Assembly: GCA_963723355.1 (NCBI GenBank)
Contig: CAVRQQ010000010.1
Coordinates: 1 to 64,000, forward strand
DNA: 64,000 nucleotides
Direction: 5' to 3'
Source of the DNA: JAFDBW01 sp963723355
GTDB taxonomy: Bacteria > Desulfobacterota > Desulfuromonadia > Desulfuromonadales > BM103
Shown here: piece by piece, positions 18,174-25,850 of the stretch
Numbering within the stretch: the first letter of the stretch is position 1
Layout of the letters: every line of letters starts with the position of its first letter
Notes under the pieces: generated by a model
What the model was told of the DNA's origin: nothing
Database searches by the model: none
What the model saw: only the letters and a program-made list of their open reading frames with translations
Translations under genes and position numbers: made by a program

Positions 18174-18284
18174 ATCAAAAAGACCCTTGGCATAAGCTTG
18201 GCTCTTGTGATCGGCGGCTGTGTCATTTTGATAACGGTTGTGCTGGTCCTGCAGGTCATTTTATCGCTGATCGCAGCGGAATAA
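18174..18284 (+). CDS. possible small membrane protein with non-standard ATC start
   Basis: A 36-codon frame reading I-K-K-T-L-G-I-S-L-A-L-V-I-G-G-C and then an almost wholly hydrophobic segment ending LIAAE, i.e. one membrane helix. It has a good promoter and an AGGAGG seven bases upstream, but no ATG, GTG or TTG exists between the upstream in-frame stop and the coding part; the first codons are ATC ATC AAA AAG. Either initiation is at ATC (rare and weak), or one base (ATG to ATC) is mutated or miscalled. It ends ten bases before the glgX stop on the other strand. Function unknown. Confidence 0.4.
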   Translation: MKKTLGISLALVIGGCVILITVVLVLQVILSLIAAE

Positions 18285-18293
18285 GGCGTCGCT

Positions 18294-20396
18294 CTACCTC
18301 ACCAGAACGACCACCGATTTTTTTCTGACTTTGTAACGCTCATGGTTTTCCAGGACCTGTTCCTTGCCCGGAACAGCGCTGGCCTGCGCGGCCGGCAGAG
18401 CGGTGTCTACGAAGAGTCGCCATGCCGGGTTGGTGCCTGGTTCCGGCAACCTGAAATCCGCGTCGTCCTTTCCGGCATGGGCGATCAGGTAGATCTCGGC
18501 TTCTCCGGGTTGCCCCTGCAGGTGCATTCCAAGGGAATGTGATTTGTCAGACCAGTCAGGGCGCCCCGGTTCGCGGCCATGCCAGGTCAGGCGCCGCTCA
18601 CCGCTTTCTTCCCCTTCAAAATGTCGCGGTCGCAGCAGAGGGTGTTTCTGGCGGAAGGCGATCAGGTTGCGGAAGAACGTGAACCGGTCGCGATTCTTCT
18701 CCAGATTGTCCCAGTTTAACCAGCTGATTTCGTTGTCCTGGCACCAGGCGTTGTTGTTGCCGCCCTGGCTGCGTCCCATCTCGTCGCCGGCCAAAAGCAT
18801 CGGTACACCATGGGCGAGGATCAGCAGGGTGGCGAAGTTGCGGAGCTGTTTTTCGCGCAGAGCCAGAATTGCCGGGTCATCCGTATCGCCCTCAATACCA
18901 TGATTGCAGCTGGAATTGTGATTGTCGCCGTCGGCGTTGAATTCACCGTTGGCCTCGTTGTGTTTGGTTGCGTAGCTGACCAGGTCGGAGAGGGTGAAGC
19001 CGTCATGGCTGGTGACGAAGTTGATGCTGTGATAGGGGGCGCGACCACCTTTCTGGTAGAGATCGGCGCTGCCGGCAAGGCGCGTGGCCAGCACCGGCAC
19101 CATCCCCTTGTCGCCTCGGACGAAACGGCGGAGGTCGTCACGGAACTTGCCATTCCACTCGGCCCAGCGGCCAAAATTCGGGAAACTGCCGACCTGGTAG
19201 AGGCCGGCGGCGTCCCAGGCCTCGGCAATCAGCTTGGTGTTGGCCAGCACCGGGTTGCCGGCAATGCGTTCCAGCAGCGGCGGATTGGTCAGGACTTCGC
19301 CGTCGGGACCGCGACCGAGGATCGAAGCCAGGTCAAAGCGGAAGCCGTCGACGTGCATCTCGGTGACCCAGTAGCAGAGAGCGTCGATAATCAGATCACG
19401 CACTACCGGATGGTTGCAGTTAACGGTGTTGCCGCATCCCGAGTAGTTGGCGTAGGCGCCGGTCTTCGGATCGACGATATAATAGATGCTGTTGTCCAGG
19501 CCGCGCATCGACAGGGTCCGGCCTTTTTCATTCCCCTCACCGGTGTGATTGAAGACCATGTCGAGGATCACCTCGATCCCTGCGCTATGCAGCGCCTTGA
19601 CCATCTCTTTGAATTCACGGACCTGCGCGTCGGGCGCCATCCCCACGGCATAGGCTGCTTTGGGAGCGAAGAAGCTCAAGGGATGATAGCCCCAAAAATT
19701 GTGCAGGTCGTTACCGTTGAGAGGGTTCTTGCGATAGTTGTCGGCCTCGTCGAATTCGGTGACCGGCAGAAGCTCCACGGCGGTAACGCCGAGTTCCTGG
19801 AGGTAGGGAATCTTCTCGACAATGCCGCAAAAAGTACCGGGATGTGTCACCCCTGTCGAATCGTGGCGGGTAAAACCGCGCACGTGCAATTCGTAGATCA
19901 CCGAGTCAGCCAGGTGTCGATTGAGCGGCTGATCCAATTCCCAGTCAAAACGGTCATCTACCAGCAGGCTGCGCCAGTCACCGTGCCGTGAAGCTTCGCG
20001 AGTCGCGGCTCGCCACAGGGAGGGGCCTGAAATTGCCTTTGCATACGGGTCGAGGACAACTCTGCCGGTATCGAAACGGTGCACCGGGGAGGTGTTGTCG
20101 GGGTCGCCGGTAACTCGATAGCCGTACTCGAACCCGGGCACCAGCCCTTGCAGGCCGATATGCCAGACATCGCCGGTGCGGTTGACGATCGGGTCGAGGG
20201 GAAACTCGACCAGGGGCTCCAGGTCGCCGGGGCGATAAAGCACCAGGCTGATCTCTTCAGCATGTCGGGAGAAAACCGCGAAATTGACGGCCTCCGCCAG
20301 CAGCGATACGCCAAACGGGCGGGGGTGGCCTCGAACAATCGCGAAATCGGCGGTCACGGCGTCGAGCAGGCGGTTTTGTGGGTCGGAGCGGGACAT
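18294..20396 (-). CDS. glgX: glycogen debranching enzyme GlgX
   Basis: 700-residue GH13 debranching enzyme that hydrolyses alpha-1,6 branches of glycogen limit dextrins. The N-terminal CBM48 region starts GHPRPFGVSLLAEAVNFAVF. The catalytic barrel follows with VDGFRFDLA (nucleophile Asp355), AEAWDAAG (acid/base Glu392) and FVTSHDGFT (Asp465). The HNEANGEFNADGDNHNSSCN segment is typical of GlgX/TreX. Length is close to the family norm. It lies 21 bases after the FlK-like thioesterase on the same strand; no other glycogen gene is in the window. Confidence 0.93.
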   Translation of the reverse strand: MSRSDPQNRLLDAVTADFAIVRGHPRPFGVSLLAEAVNFAVFSRHAEEISLVLYRPGDLEPLVEFPLDPIVNRTGDVWHIGLQGLVPGFEYGYRVTGDPDNTSPVHRFDTGRVVLDPYAKAISGPSLWRAATREASRHGDWRSLLVDDRFDWELDQPLNRHLADSVIYELHVRGFTRHDSTGVTHPGTFCGIVEKIPYLQELGVTAVELLPVTEFDEADNYRKNPLNGNDLHNFWGYHPLSFFAPKAAYAVGMAPDAQVREFKEMVKALHSAGIEVILDMVFNHTGEGNEKGRTLSMRGLDNSIYYIVDPKTGAYANYSGCGNTVNCNHPVVRDLIIDALCYWVTEMHVDGFRFDLASILGRGPDGEVLTNPPLLERIAGNPVLANTKLIAEAWDAAGLYQVGSFPNFGRWAEWNGKFRDDLRRFVRGDKGMVPVLATRLAGSADLYQKGGRAPYHSINFVTSHDGFTLSDLVSYATKHNEANGEFNADGDNHNSSCNHGIEGDTDDPAILALREKQLRNFATLLILAHGVPMLLAGDEMGRSQGGNNNAWCQDNEISWLNWDNLEKNRDRFTFFRNLIAFRQKHPLLRPRHFEGEESGERRLTWHGREPGRPDWSDKSHSLGMHLQGQPGEAEIYLIAHAGKDDADFRLPEPGTNPAWRLFVDTALPAAQASAVPGKEQVLENHERYKVRKKSVVVLVR

Positions 20397-20417
20397 TATT
20401 CAAGTCATCCTGTGGAA

Positions 20418-20843
20418 TTACTTTTTGCCGCTGCCGGCTTTTTGGGCGACGATGCTCCTGAATTTAGTGCCGTCAATGGTAAATCTTTCATGGGTTCCCT
20501 CACCGATCAGGTCCTTTTCGTCCCTGGCGGTGATCGACCACTTCGTTCTCGGGCCGTTGACTTCCAGCAGTTTGACATCGACATCGACTTGCATGCCCGG
20601 GGGGGTGGCGGCCGAATGGGTGACACAGATATTGGTGCCGAGGCTGATCTCGCCGTCATCCATGTATGGCCGCAGCGCCTCCATGCACGCCCACTCCATG
20701 AGGCCGACCATGAATGCGGTCGCAAAGACCGGGGGCATGTCCTGGAAAAGGTCTGACTCTTCGAAAACGTAAGGCACGGTTTTGTTTTGCGGGACCTGGT
20801 AGCGATGCGTGAACGTCAAACCATTCTGTAAGGTGTCTTTCAT
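20418..20843 (-). CDS. FlK-like hot-dog thioesterase
   Basis: 141-residue hot-dog-fold thioesterase. Thr42, Glu50 (GLMEWAC) and His76 (VTHSAATPPG) fall at the same positions as the catalytic Thr/Glu/His triad of fluoroacetyl-CoA thioesterase FlK, and the GEGTHERFTID ending is typical of this family. Most bacterial members have no known fluoroacetyl-CoA role and are annotated simply as thioesterase family; hydrolysis of a small acyl-CoA is the likely activity. It lies directly upstream of glgX, possibly in one transcript, although no pathway link is evident. Confidence 0.8.
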   Translation of the reverse strand: MKDTLQNGLTFTHRYQVPQNKTVPYVFEESDLFQDMPPVFATAFMVGLMEWACMEALRPYMDDGEISLGTNICVTHSAATPPGMQVDVDVKLLEVNGPRTKWSITARDEKDLIGEGTHERFTIDGTKFRSIVAQKAGSGKK

Positions 20844-21134
20844 TGCCTGCTCCTGTGTTTGGGCTCTGGTTTTAATTCCAGTTCAGTTTAGCATGCCTGA
20901 ACAGGAGATAAACTTATCCCGACAACTTTATTAAAGGCAAAAGAAAAGGGAGGTCTGGATAACCTAAGGTGATTTTAGAATCGCCATTCTCATAAGTCAG
21001 GAATAAAAGAAGTTCGCATTTGTTTCAACACTCCAAATAACAACAAACGCTACTATTCCTTCAAGATTGACTGTTAGTCACAATTCCATATAAGTTGTTA
21101 ATATTCCATATTCAATTGATCTAAGGAGTTAATC
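20844..21134. other. AT-rich intergenic region with promoter
   Basis: 291 bases between divergent genes. From here to about 28.5 kb base composition is visibly AT-richer. The only supported site is the promoter at 21067-21094. Confidence 0.5.
21067..21094 (+). promoter_or_regulatory. sigma70-type promoter for the 21135 gene
   Basis: TTGACT (21067-21072), 16-base spacer, TATAAG (21089-21094); 40 bases later AAGGAG precedes the ATG at 21135. Confidence 0.6.
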
Positions 21135-22376
21135 ATGGCTATAACTCGTTGTTTAGCAATCGCCCTCGCACTCTCTTGGCTTGCCTTTTCTGCCGTCGCA
21201 GAGGAGCCCCCTTCATTTCAGCAATTACCCATTACCCTTTCGGCGGTCAAAACCCTGCCTGAAGACTTGTTGAAAGGAATCAATTTTCAAGTTGACGACG
21301 GCATAATAAACGATGGCCTGATCAATACTTATTACTTGCAAACGGATTACGGAAAACTGAAAATTGTCAGCGATGAACTCTACCTTGAACGCATTAACGA
21401 ATTGCGTGCATTGGAGCATATGGAGAAGTTGGAGCAGACCGAAGAATTTGGTGAATCTCTGAAAAAGGGGGCCATGACACCAATCAATACGGTCAAAAGT
21501 ATGGCAACAGCTCCGGTTGATACGGTGAAAGCTATTGGCAGCGGCATCAGCAATTGGGTCTCTGATATTGGCAGTGCCGCGGTCAGTGATGACCCAAATC
21601 AGGCCGGAGTTTTTTCGACTGCTATCGGTTACGCTGCAGCTAAGCGCGCGTTTGCTTATGAGTACGGGATCAATCCTTATACCGACTTTCAACCGGTTCA
21701 GGACAAGATGGGAGAAATCGCCCGAGCCAATGTGATTGGCGGTCTGACCCCGAAAATTGCCTTTGGACTGATCAAGAAGCCGGTTGGCACTGTCCTGTCA
21801 GTCACTGCCACGGCAGATACGATGAAAAAACTGGCTCGTGACAAGTCCCCTGAAGAATTGGAAGACATCAACGAAGAAAAACTGAAAGCGATGGGTGTCT
21901 CTGATTCTGTGAGAAAGAGCTTTTTACGTAATTACAACTATGACCCCATGGAAAAGACTTTGCTTGTTGGGGCTCTGGACGCCATGAACGGGGTTGCACA
22001 GCGTGAGAAGGTCATCATTTCGGCATCTCATGCCCCAGACAAATCTGTCGCTCGTTATCTTCGCGCTCAGGCCCAAATGATGTTGGGCTACCATCAGAAG
22101 GCCTCGCCGGTCAAAACCATTCTAAGTGTCAATGGCGGCTTGGCATTGCAAAATGTCAAGGGTGTTGTCGTTGCCGTCTCCCCTTATGATTACGCTGCCT
22201 GGACAAAAACTCTGAACAATAAAGAGCAGGGCTTCACCGAGTTTCTGAAGAGAGTCCCCGGAGCTACCGGCAAAGAACTATGGATTGCCGGAAGGATCTC
22301 TCATCCGGCCCGTACTGTCATAGAGAGCCGCGGCTGGGTGGTGCATGACCGAGTGAGAGAGAGGCTGATCAAGTAA
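21135..22376 (+). CDS. exported protein of unknown function
   Basis: 413 residues with a Sec signal peptide (hydrophobic core about residues 6-20, AVA-E cleavage near 22). The mature part has a charged helical region (YLERINELRALEHMEKLEQ), a stretch of VDTVKAIGSGISNWV type repeats (PINTVKSMATAPVDTVK), then DKSPEELEDINEEKLKAMG and an alpha/beta-looking C-terminal half (GVVVAVSPYDYAAW, ELWIAGRISHPARTVIESRGW). I do not recognise the family. The C-terminus could hold a binding or enzymatic fold; conserved Cys or metal motifs are absent. AAGGAG and a promoter support the start. It stands alone at the edge of the AT-rich island. Confidence 0.75.
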   Translation: MAITRCLAIALALSWLAFSAVAEEPPSFQQLPITLSAVKTLPEDLLKGINFQVDDGIINDGLINTYYLQTDYGKLKIVSDELYLERINELRALEHMEKLEQTEEFGESLKKGAMTPINTVKSMATAPVDTVKAIGSGISNWVSDIGSAAVSDDPNQAGVFSTAIGYAAAKRAFAYEYGINPYTDFQPVQDKMGEIARANVIGGLTPKIAFGLIKKPVGTVLSVTATADTMKKLARDKSPEELEDINEEKLKAMGVSDSVRKSFLRNYNYDPMEKTLLVGALDAMNGVAQREKVIISASHAPDKSVARYLRAQAQMMLGYHQKASPVKTILSVNGGLALQNVKGVVVAVSPYDYAAWTKTLNNKEQGFTEFLKRVPGATGKELWIAGRISHPARTVIESRGWVVHDRVRERLIK

Positions 22377-22476
22377 AGGCGTATAAGTTGTTCACTTTCT
22401 ATGACATAGATACGGAGTGGCCTATAGATAATAGAAGCGGATTGAGCCTAATGGCTTGGCCAGAAGGCATCTTATA

Positions 22477-22580
22477 AATCACGGGTTATGAGAGCAAAAT
22501 CGACTTATTATTGATGGAGGTATTTAGTAAGCTCTTTAATGCACAAAACTACGTTCACCAGGGTTTGATCCTTGGTGGCC
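22477..22580. repeat. dispersed intergenic repeat, copy A
   Basis: About 104 bases, beginning AATCACGGGTTATGAGAG and ending in GGTGGCC, clearly similar to copy B (26957-27054); the shared core includes TATTGATGGAGGTATTTAGT versus TATTGATAGAGGTATTCAGT and AGTAAGCTCTTTAAT. The end can fold as a small hairpin. The rest of the 22377-22621 gap shows no feature. Confidence 0.65.
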
Positions 22581-22621
22581 TTCCTATAAGAAGTTTGCCT
22601 CTTGCCTCTATGTTCGCCTGT

Positions 22622-22975
22622 TTAGCAATAAGAGGTCCCGCATTTCACCGGCCTCGGTGAGTAGTCGAACTTGATGACTTCACTGTCTTTCTTCATCGAG
22701 AGTACAGAACCAATGCTGCTGCTCTTTCTAGGTGAGTAATCAAACTCAATAACTTCGCTATCGGTATTCCTGGAAGAAGCAGGTGCAAGACCGCTACTGA
22801 CCGTCATCGGTGAATAGGCGAACTCAATGCCGTCGTTTCCCATAATATCAATTGAGCCTTTATCCTCTAGATAAACATTAGCTGTCCCATAGCCTCCCGC
22901 AATAACTGCTGAAGAAAAACCGCTAAAAAATAAAAAGACCAGCATGCCTAGTATTATTTTTTTTTGAGTTAACAT
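22622..22975 (-). CDS. small exported protein with three EFDYSP repeats
   Basis: 117 residues. A signal peptide (MLTQKKIILGMLVFLFFSG ... VIAGG) precedes a mature chain of about 90 residues that contains three imperfect repeats about 27 residues apart: DGIEFAYSPMTVSSG, SEVIEFDYSPRKSSS and SEVIKFDYSPRPVKC. It ends in CGTSYC with two cysteines. AAGGAG seven bases upstream fixes the start at 22975; the longer reading to 23002 is unlikely. No family recognised; it could be an adhesive, surface or signalling peptide. Same strand as the solute-binding protein upstream but separated by a terminator. Confidence 0.65.
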   Translation of the reverse strand: MLTQKKIILGMLVFLFFSGFSSAVIAGGYGTANVYLEDKGSIDIMGNDGIEFAYSPMTVSSGLAPASSRNTDSEVIEFDYSPRKSSSIGSVLSMKKDSEVIKFDYSPRPVKCGTSYC

Positions 22976-23065
22976 GATAGGCTCCTTCTGAAGCATGACC
23001 ATTTTTGTTATATATTATCCCTCATGGAAGACAAACTCAAGCGGGGAGACCTTAAAAATATCCTT

Positions 23066-23110
23066 TTATAAAACACGAAAGCCCTCAATCTTAGGATCGA
23101 GGGCTTTTCC
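23066..23110. terminator. terminator within a repeated sequence (copy 1)
   Basis: AAAGCCCTC (23078-23086) pairs with GAGGGCTTT (23099-23107), flanked by A and T runs, so it can terminate on both strands. It lies downstream of the minus-strand gene 23212-24222. The same 45-base block recurs at 25629-25675 in a place with no gene end. Confidence 0.75.
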
Positions 23111-23211
23111 TGCATTGCAGGGGCAGTAAGAATTTCTCAACTCTGCCAATCTGGGCTCATCAAAGCAATGCAGTAGTATAAATAGGAAGTCTTTACTTTC
23201 CCCATAACGCC

Positions 23212-24222
23212 TTACTTGTAGCCAGCAGCATCCATTATTCGGACAGCCTCATCCTGTAGGAGTCCTGTAATTGCCAAGTTTTGTTCACTGGCTTTGAACT
23301 CGCCCCAAGCAGCAACGTAGGAGTGCGCCGTAACCTTTGGATTAACAGGATATTCAAAATCGGCATCCGCAAATAGGCTTTGTGCTTTCTCTGAGGAAAG
23401 CCATTCAATAAAGTTGATTGCTTCTTTGCGGTGTTTGGAATAACGGACAACCCCTGCGCCGGACACGTTCACATAGACGCCGCTTGTTTCCTGATTTGGC
23501 CAAAAGATGGCAAGTTTTAAATCGGGTTTCTTTTTAAGAAGTCGTCCAAAATAATAGTTGTTAACTATACCAACGTCGCCTTGACCATCAAGGATGGCCT
23601 CCATAACCTTGGTATCATCTGAGAGGGGCTCTATTGCAAGATTGTTGACCCACGAGCGTATAACCACTTCAGTTAAATTCTTGCCCAGATCAGTCAGCAA
23701 TAAAGCGACCAGAGACTGATTGTAGATACTTCTTGATGTACTAAGAAGGAGACGGTCTTTCCATATAGGTGAGCCAAGAGACTCGTAAGAAGATAATTCC
23801 CTGGGACTGACCCTTTCTGTGCTGTAAACAATGGTTCTTGCTCTCACCGACAGTCCAAACCAATGCATGTTCGGGTCGCGATATGGCTCGGGGATGTTGT
23901 CCCGCAAAACTTTTGAATCGATATGCTGCAAAATTCCTGCCCTGGCAGCATGCCATAAGTTCCCAGCATCTGCAGTAATCAACAAATCCACCGGGCTACT
24001 TTTCCCTTCAGATATAAGCCGTTGCAACAAGGGTTCAACTTTATCAGTGAAGAGAATTATCTGTGTGCCTGTCTCAGTTGTATATGCGTCAAGTAAAGGC
24101 TTTATCAATTCCTCCCTACGGGAGGAGTAGACAACTAACTCGTCAGCCAATACCTTTGGGACGGGCAGCAGTTGCATTAACAAGACTGTGCCGAGTAGGA
24201 AACCTTGGACTTGCATATGCAA
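23212..24222 (-). CDS. ABC-type solute-binding protein, ferric-iron type
   Basis: 336 residues with a signal peptide ending near VLADE. The mature start ELVVYSSRREELIKPLLDAY, the DLLITADAGNLWHAARAG segment and the GIVNNYYFGRLL tyrosine pair match the FutA/FbpA/IdiA family of periplasmic Fe3+-binding proteins, in which tyrosines bind the metal. No permease or ATPase gene is nearby, so it is an orphan and might act as a sensor or serve a distant transporter. It lies in the AT-rich island with another orphan binding protein. Confidence 0.78.
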   Translation of the reverse strand: MHMQVQGFLLGTVLLMQLLPVPKVLADELVVYSSRREELIKPLLDAYTTETGTQIILFTDKVEPLLQRLISEGKSSPVDLLITADAGNLWHAARAGILQHIDSKVLRDNIPEPYRDPNMHWFGLSVRARTIVYSTERVSPRELSSYESLGSPIWKDRLLLSTSRSIYNQSLVALLLTDLGKNLTEVVIRSWVNNLAIEPLSDDTKVMEAILDGQGDVGIVNNYYFGRLLKKKPDLKLAIFWPNQETSGVYVNVSGAGVVRYSKHRKEAINFIEWLSSEKAQSLFADADFEYPVNPKVTAHSYVAAWGEFKASEQNLAITGLLQDEAVRIMDAAGYK

Positions 24223-24533
24223 ATATTTCCCCCATAAATTTAATGATATTTTATTGTATGGCTTTTATAAACCCTAATAAACAAGCAGAGAACATTTGAC
24301 ATGTTTTTGAATGAAATACCTGCAACTTTAATGCCTTTCATAAGGCATTTTTCCTGGAAGTCACGACTTCCGAGCCGAAAACAGGCTTGTTATTGATAGC
24401 GCAATTTAAGACACTCATTAATCCAAACAAAATGGCCACCTGGAAACGGGTGGCCGATTCTTATGTTGCAGAATATGTTACAGAGACATTCAAGTCTTCA
24501 AAGAACAATAAATTTCCATGTTACGGATCCAAC
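24223..24533. other. intergenic region with hairpin and repeat C
   Basis: 311 bases between two minus-strand genes. A short hairpin AATGCCTT/AAGGCATT with TTT (24330-24351) and dispersed repeat copy C (24359-24455) are the only structures seen. The end of copy C is itself a hairpin. Confidence 0.5.
24359..24455. repeat. dispersed intergenic repeat, copy C
   Basis: 97 bases beginning AGTCACGACTTCCGAGCCGA and containing TTATTGATAG; related to copies A and B but more diverged. It ends with a perfect hairpin GGCCACC ... GGTGGCC (24434-24455). Confidence 0.55.
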
Positions 24534-25367
24534 TCAATTTGAAATGGCAATATAATTCCTTTTGATCGCGCTCTTTCCGGCAGGGGATTTCGTGAAATTG
24601 ACGAATTCGGCAACAGCCTGATTATTCCTGTCATCGATCGTCAGAAAGTAAGTCGCGGTCAGCGGGTAAGTCCCATTAAGAATGTTCTCGTCACTCGGTA
24701 AAATGCCATTGACTTGCAGGATTTCACCGTACTTTTCATTGTAGGTATTATAGTTCAGAAAACCGATTGCGCCAGGCGTGATCGATGTGTAGTTGCCGAG
24801 CATATTAGGTGCGTTGGCTTTCATTGCATTGGCAGTCAGCTCAGCTTTCGTGAACTCTTTGAACAACAAGACAAGGCCGCTTTCCAGGTCGTCCGAGAGG
24901 TAGGTTGGCAAAATCGGCAAGTCGTTACCGTTGAGCTCCTTCCAGTTGGTGATCTGACCCTGGAAAATTTTTGTCAATTCGTCCTTCGAGATGTTGGCGA
25001 CCCCGTTGTTGCTGTTTGCAATGATTACGATCGGGTCTTTGGCTATGGCGATACTCTGCCATGAGACAACCTTCTGGTCCTTGAGTTTCATGCCTTTGGC
25101 AATTTTGTCGATCGGTTTACATGTAAAGGCAAAATCAACTTTCTCTTCAAGAAGCAGGTTGACAGCTTTCTTGTTGCCTGTACCGCCAAGGCGTATCGAC
25201 TTGCCAGTCTGTGCTTTGTATGCCTCCGTAATATCCTTGAGAAGGAATATCTCGGTTTTACAACCGGCGGATCTAAGTGAGTCCGTTGCGCTTAGAGCCT
25301 GGCTGCCGATCGCCAGGCTGAACAGAGCCATTACCAAAAGTAGCTGTGCGATTGTTCTAAAGGTCAT
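24534..25367 (-). CDS. PstS-like phosphate-type solute-binding protein
   Basis: 277 residues with a signal peptide (MTFRTIAQLLLVMALFSLAI ... ALSA). The mature part has the PstS-like VDFAFTCKPIDK, QSIAIAKDPIVIIANSNNG, LTKIFQGQITNWKELNG, and SITPGAIGFLNYNTYN motifs, so it belongs to the PstS/PBP-like domain group. The typical PstS N-terminal GAGATFP motif is replaced by SLRSAGCKTEIFLL, so the ligand may not be phosphate. Start chosen at 25367 because AAGGAG lies six bases before this ATG. Orphan: no pstCAB nearby. Divergent from the octaheme cytochrome. Confidence 0.75.
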   Translation of the reverse strand: MTFRTIAQLLLVMALFSLAIGSQALSATDSLRSAGCKTEIFLLKDITEAYKAQTGKSIRLGGTGNKKAVNLLLEEKVDFAFTCKPIDKIAKGMKLKDQKVVSWQSIAIAKDPIVIIANSNNGVANISKDELTKIFQGQITNWKELNGNDLPILPTYLSDDLESGLVLLFKEFTKAELTANAMKANAPNMLGNYTSITPGAIGFLNYNTYNEKYGEILQVNGILPSDENILNGTYPLTATYFLTIDDRNNQAVAEFVNFTKSPAGKSAIKRNYIAISN

Positions 25368-25850
25368 TTTGAGCTCCTTCCCTTTCAAAGTGAATTGAAT
25401 ATTTATTTAGAAACAAAAACAAAAAAAGAAATATTAAAAATCTTTGACTAGACATTGCACATTTAGTGCCAATAAGTTAACGCTTTCTATAACAAATGTG
25501 GCCGCTCTTAAGACTCTGTAGTTAAATAAAAAATTCCCAACTATGAAATAAACGTGCCCACATGAGGTATTTATTAATGTTGAAATATTTGTGACATAGA
25601 CCTCTTCGGGGCCATTTTTTGTCACCACTTATAAAACACGAAAGCCCTTAATCTTTGGATCAGGGGCTTTTCTTATCAGTCAGGATCAGTAAGAATTTCG
25701 CATTTCATCCAATTCACGCCCTTCATACAATACAAGATGATTCATGAGATAGTTAGATAGGGATACAAGTTCGAGTAGCTTGATAAAGAACGTTATGCTG
25801 TTAACGTTAATGAACGAATGAAAACGCACATTGAGACTAAGGAGGAAAAC
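25368..25850. other. divergent intergenic region
   Basis: 483 AT-rich bases between the PstS-like gene and the cytochrome gene. The only structure seen is the terminator-like repeat copy 2 (25629-25675). Promoters for both flanking genes must lie here but none is clear enough to mark. Confidence 0.4.
25629..25675. repeat. terminator-like repeated sequence (copy 2)
   Basis: Nearly the same as 23066-23110 (TTATAAAACACGAAAGCCC identical at the start). AAAGCCC (25641-25647) pairs with GGGCTTT (25664-25670), followed by TCTT. It lies in a divergent promoter region rather than after a gene. Confidence 0.6.

Noticed and set aside
18810..19991. 393-residue plus-strand ORF inside glgX
   Set aside because: It is antisense to the clearly conserved GlgX and lacks any family match.
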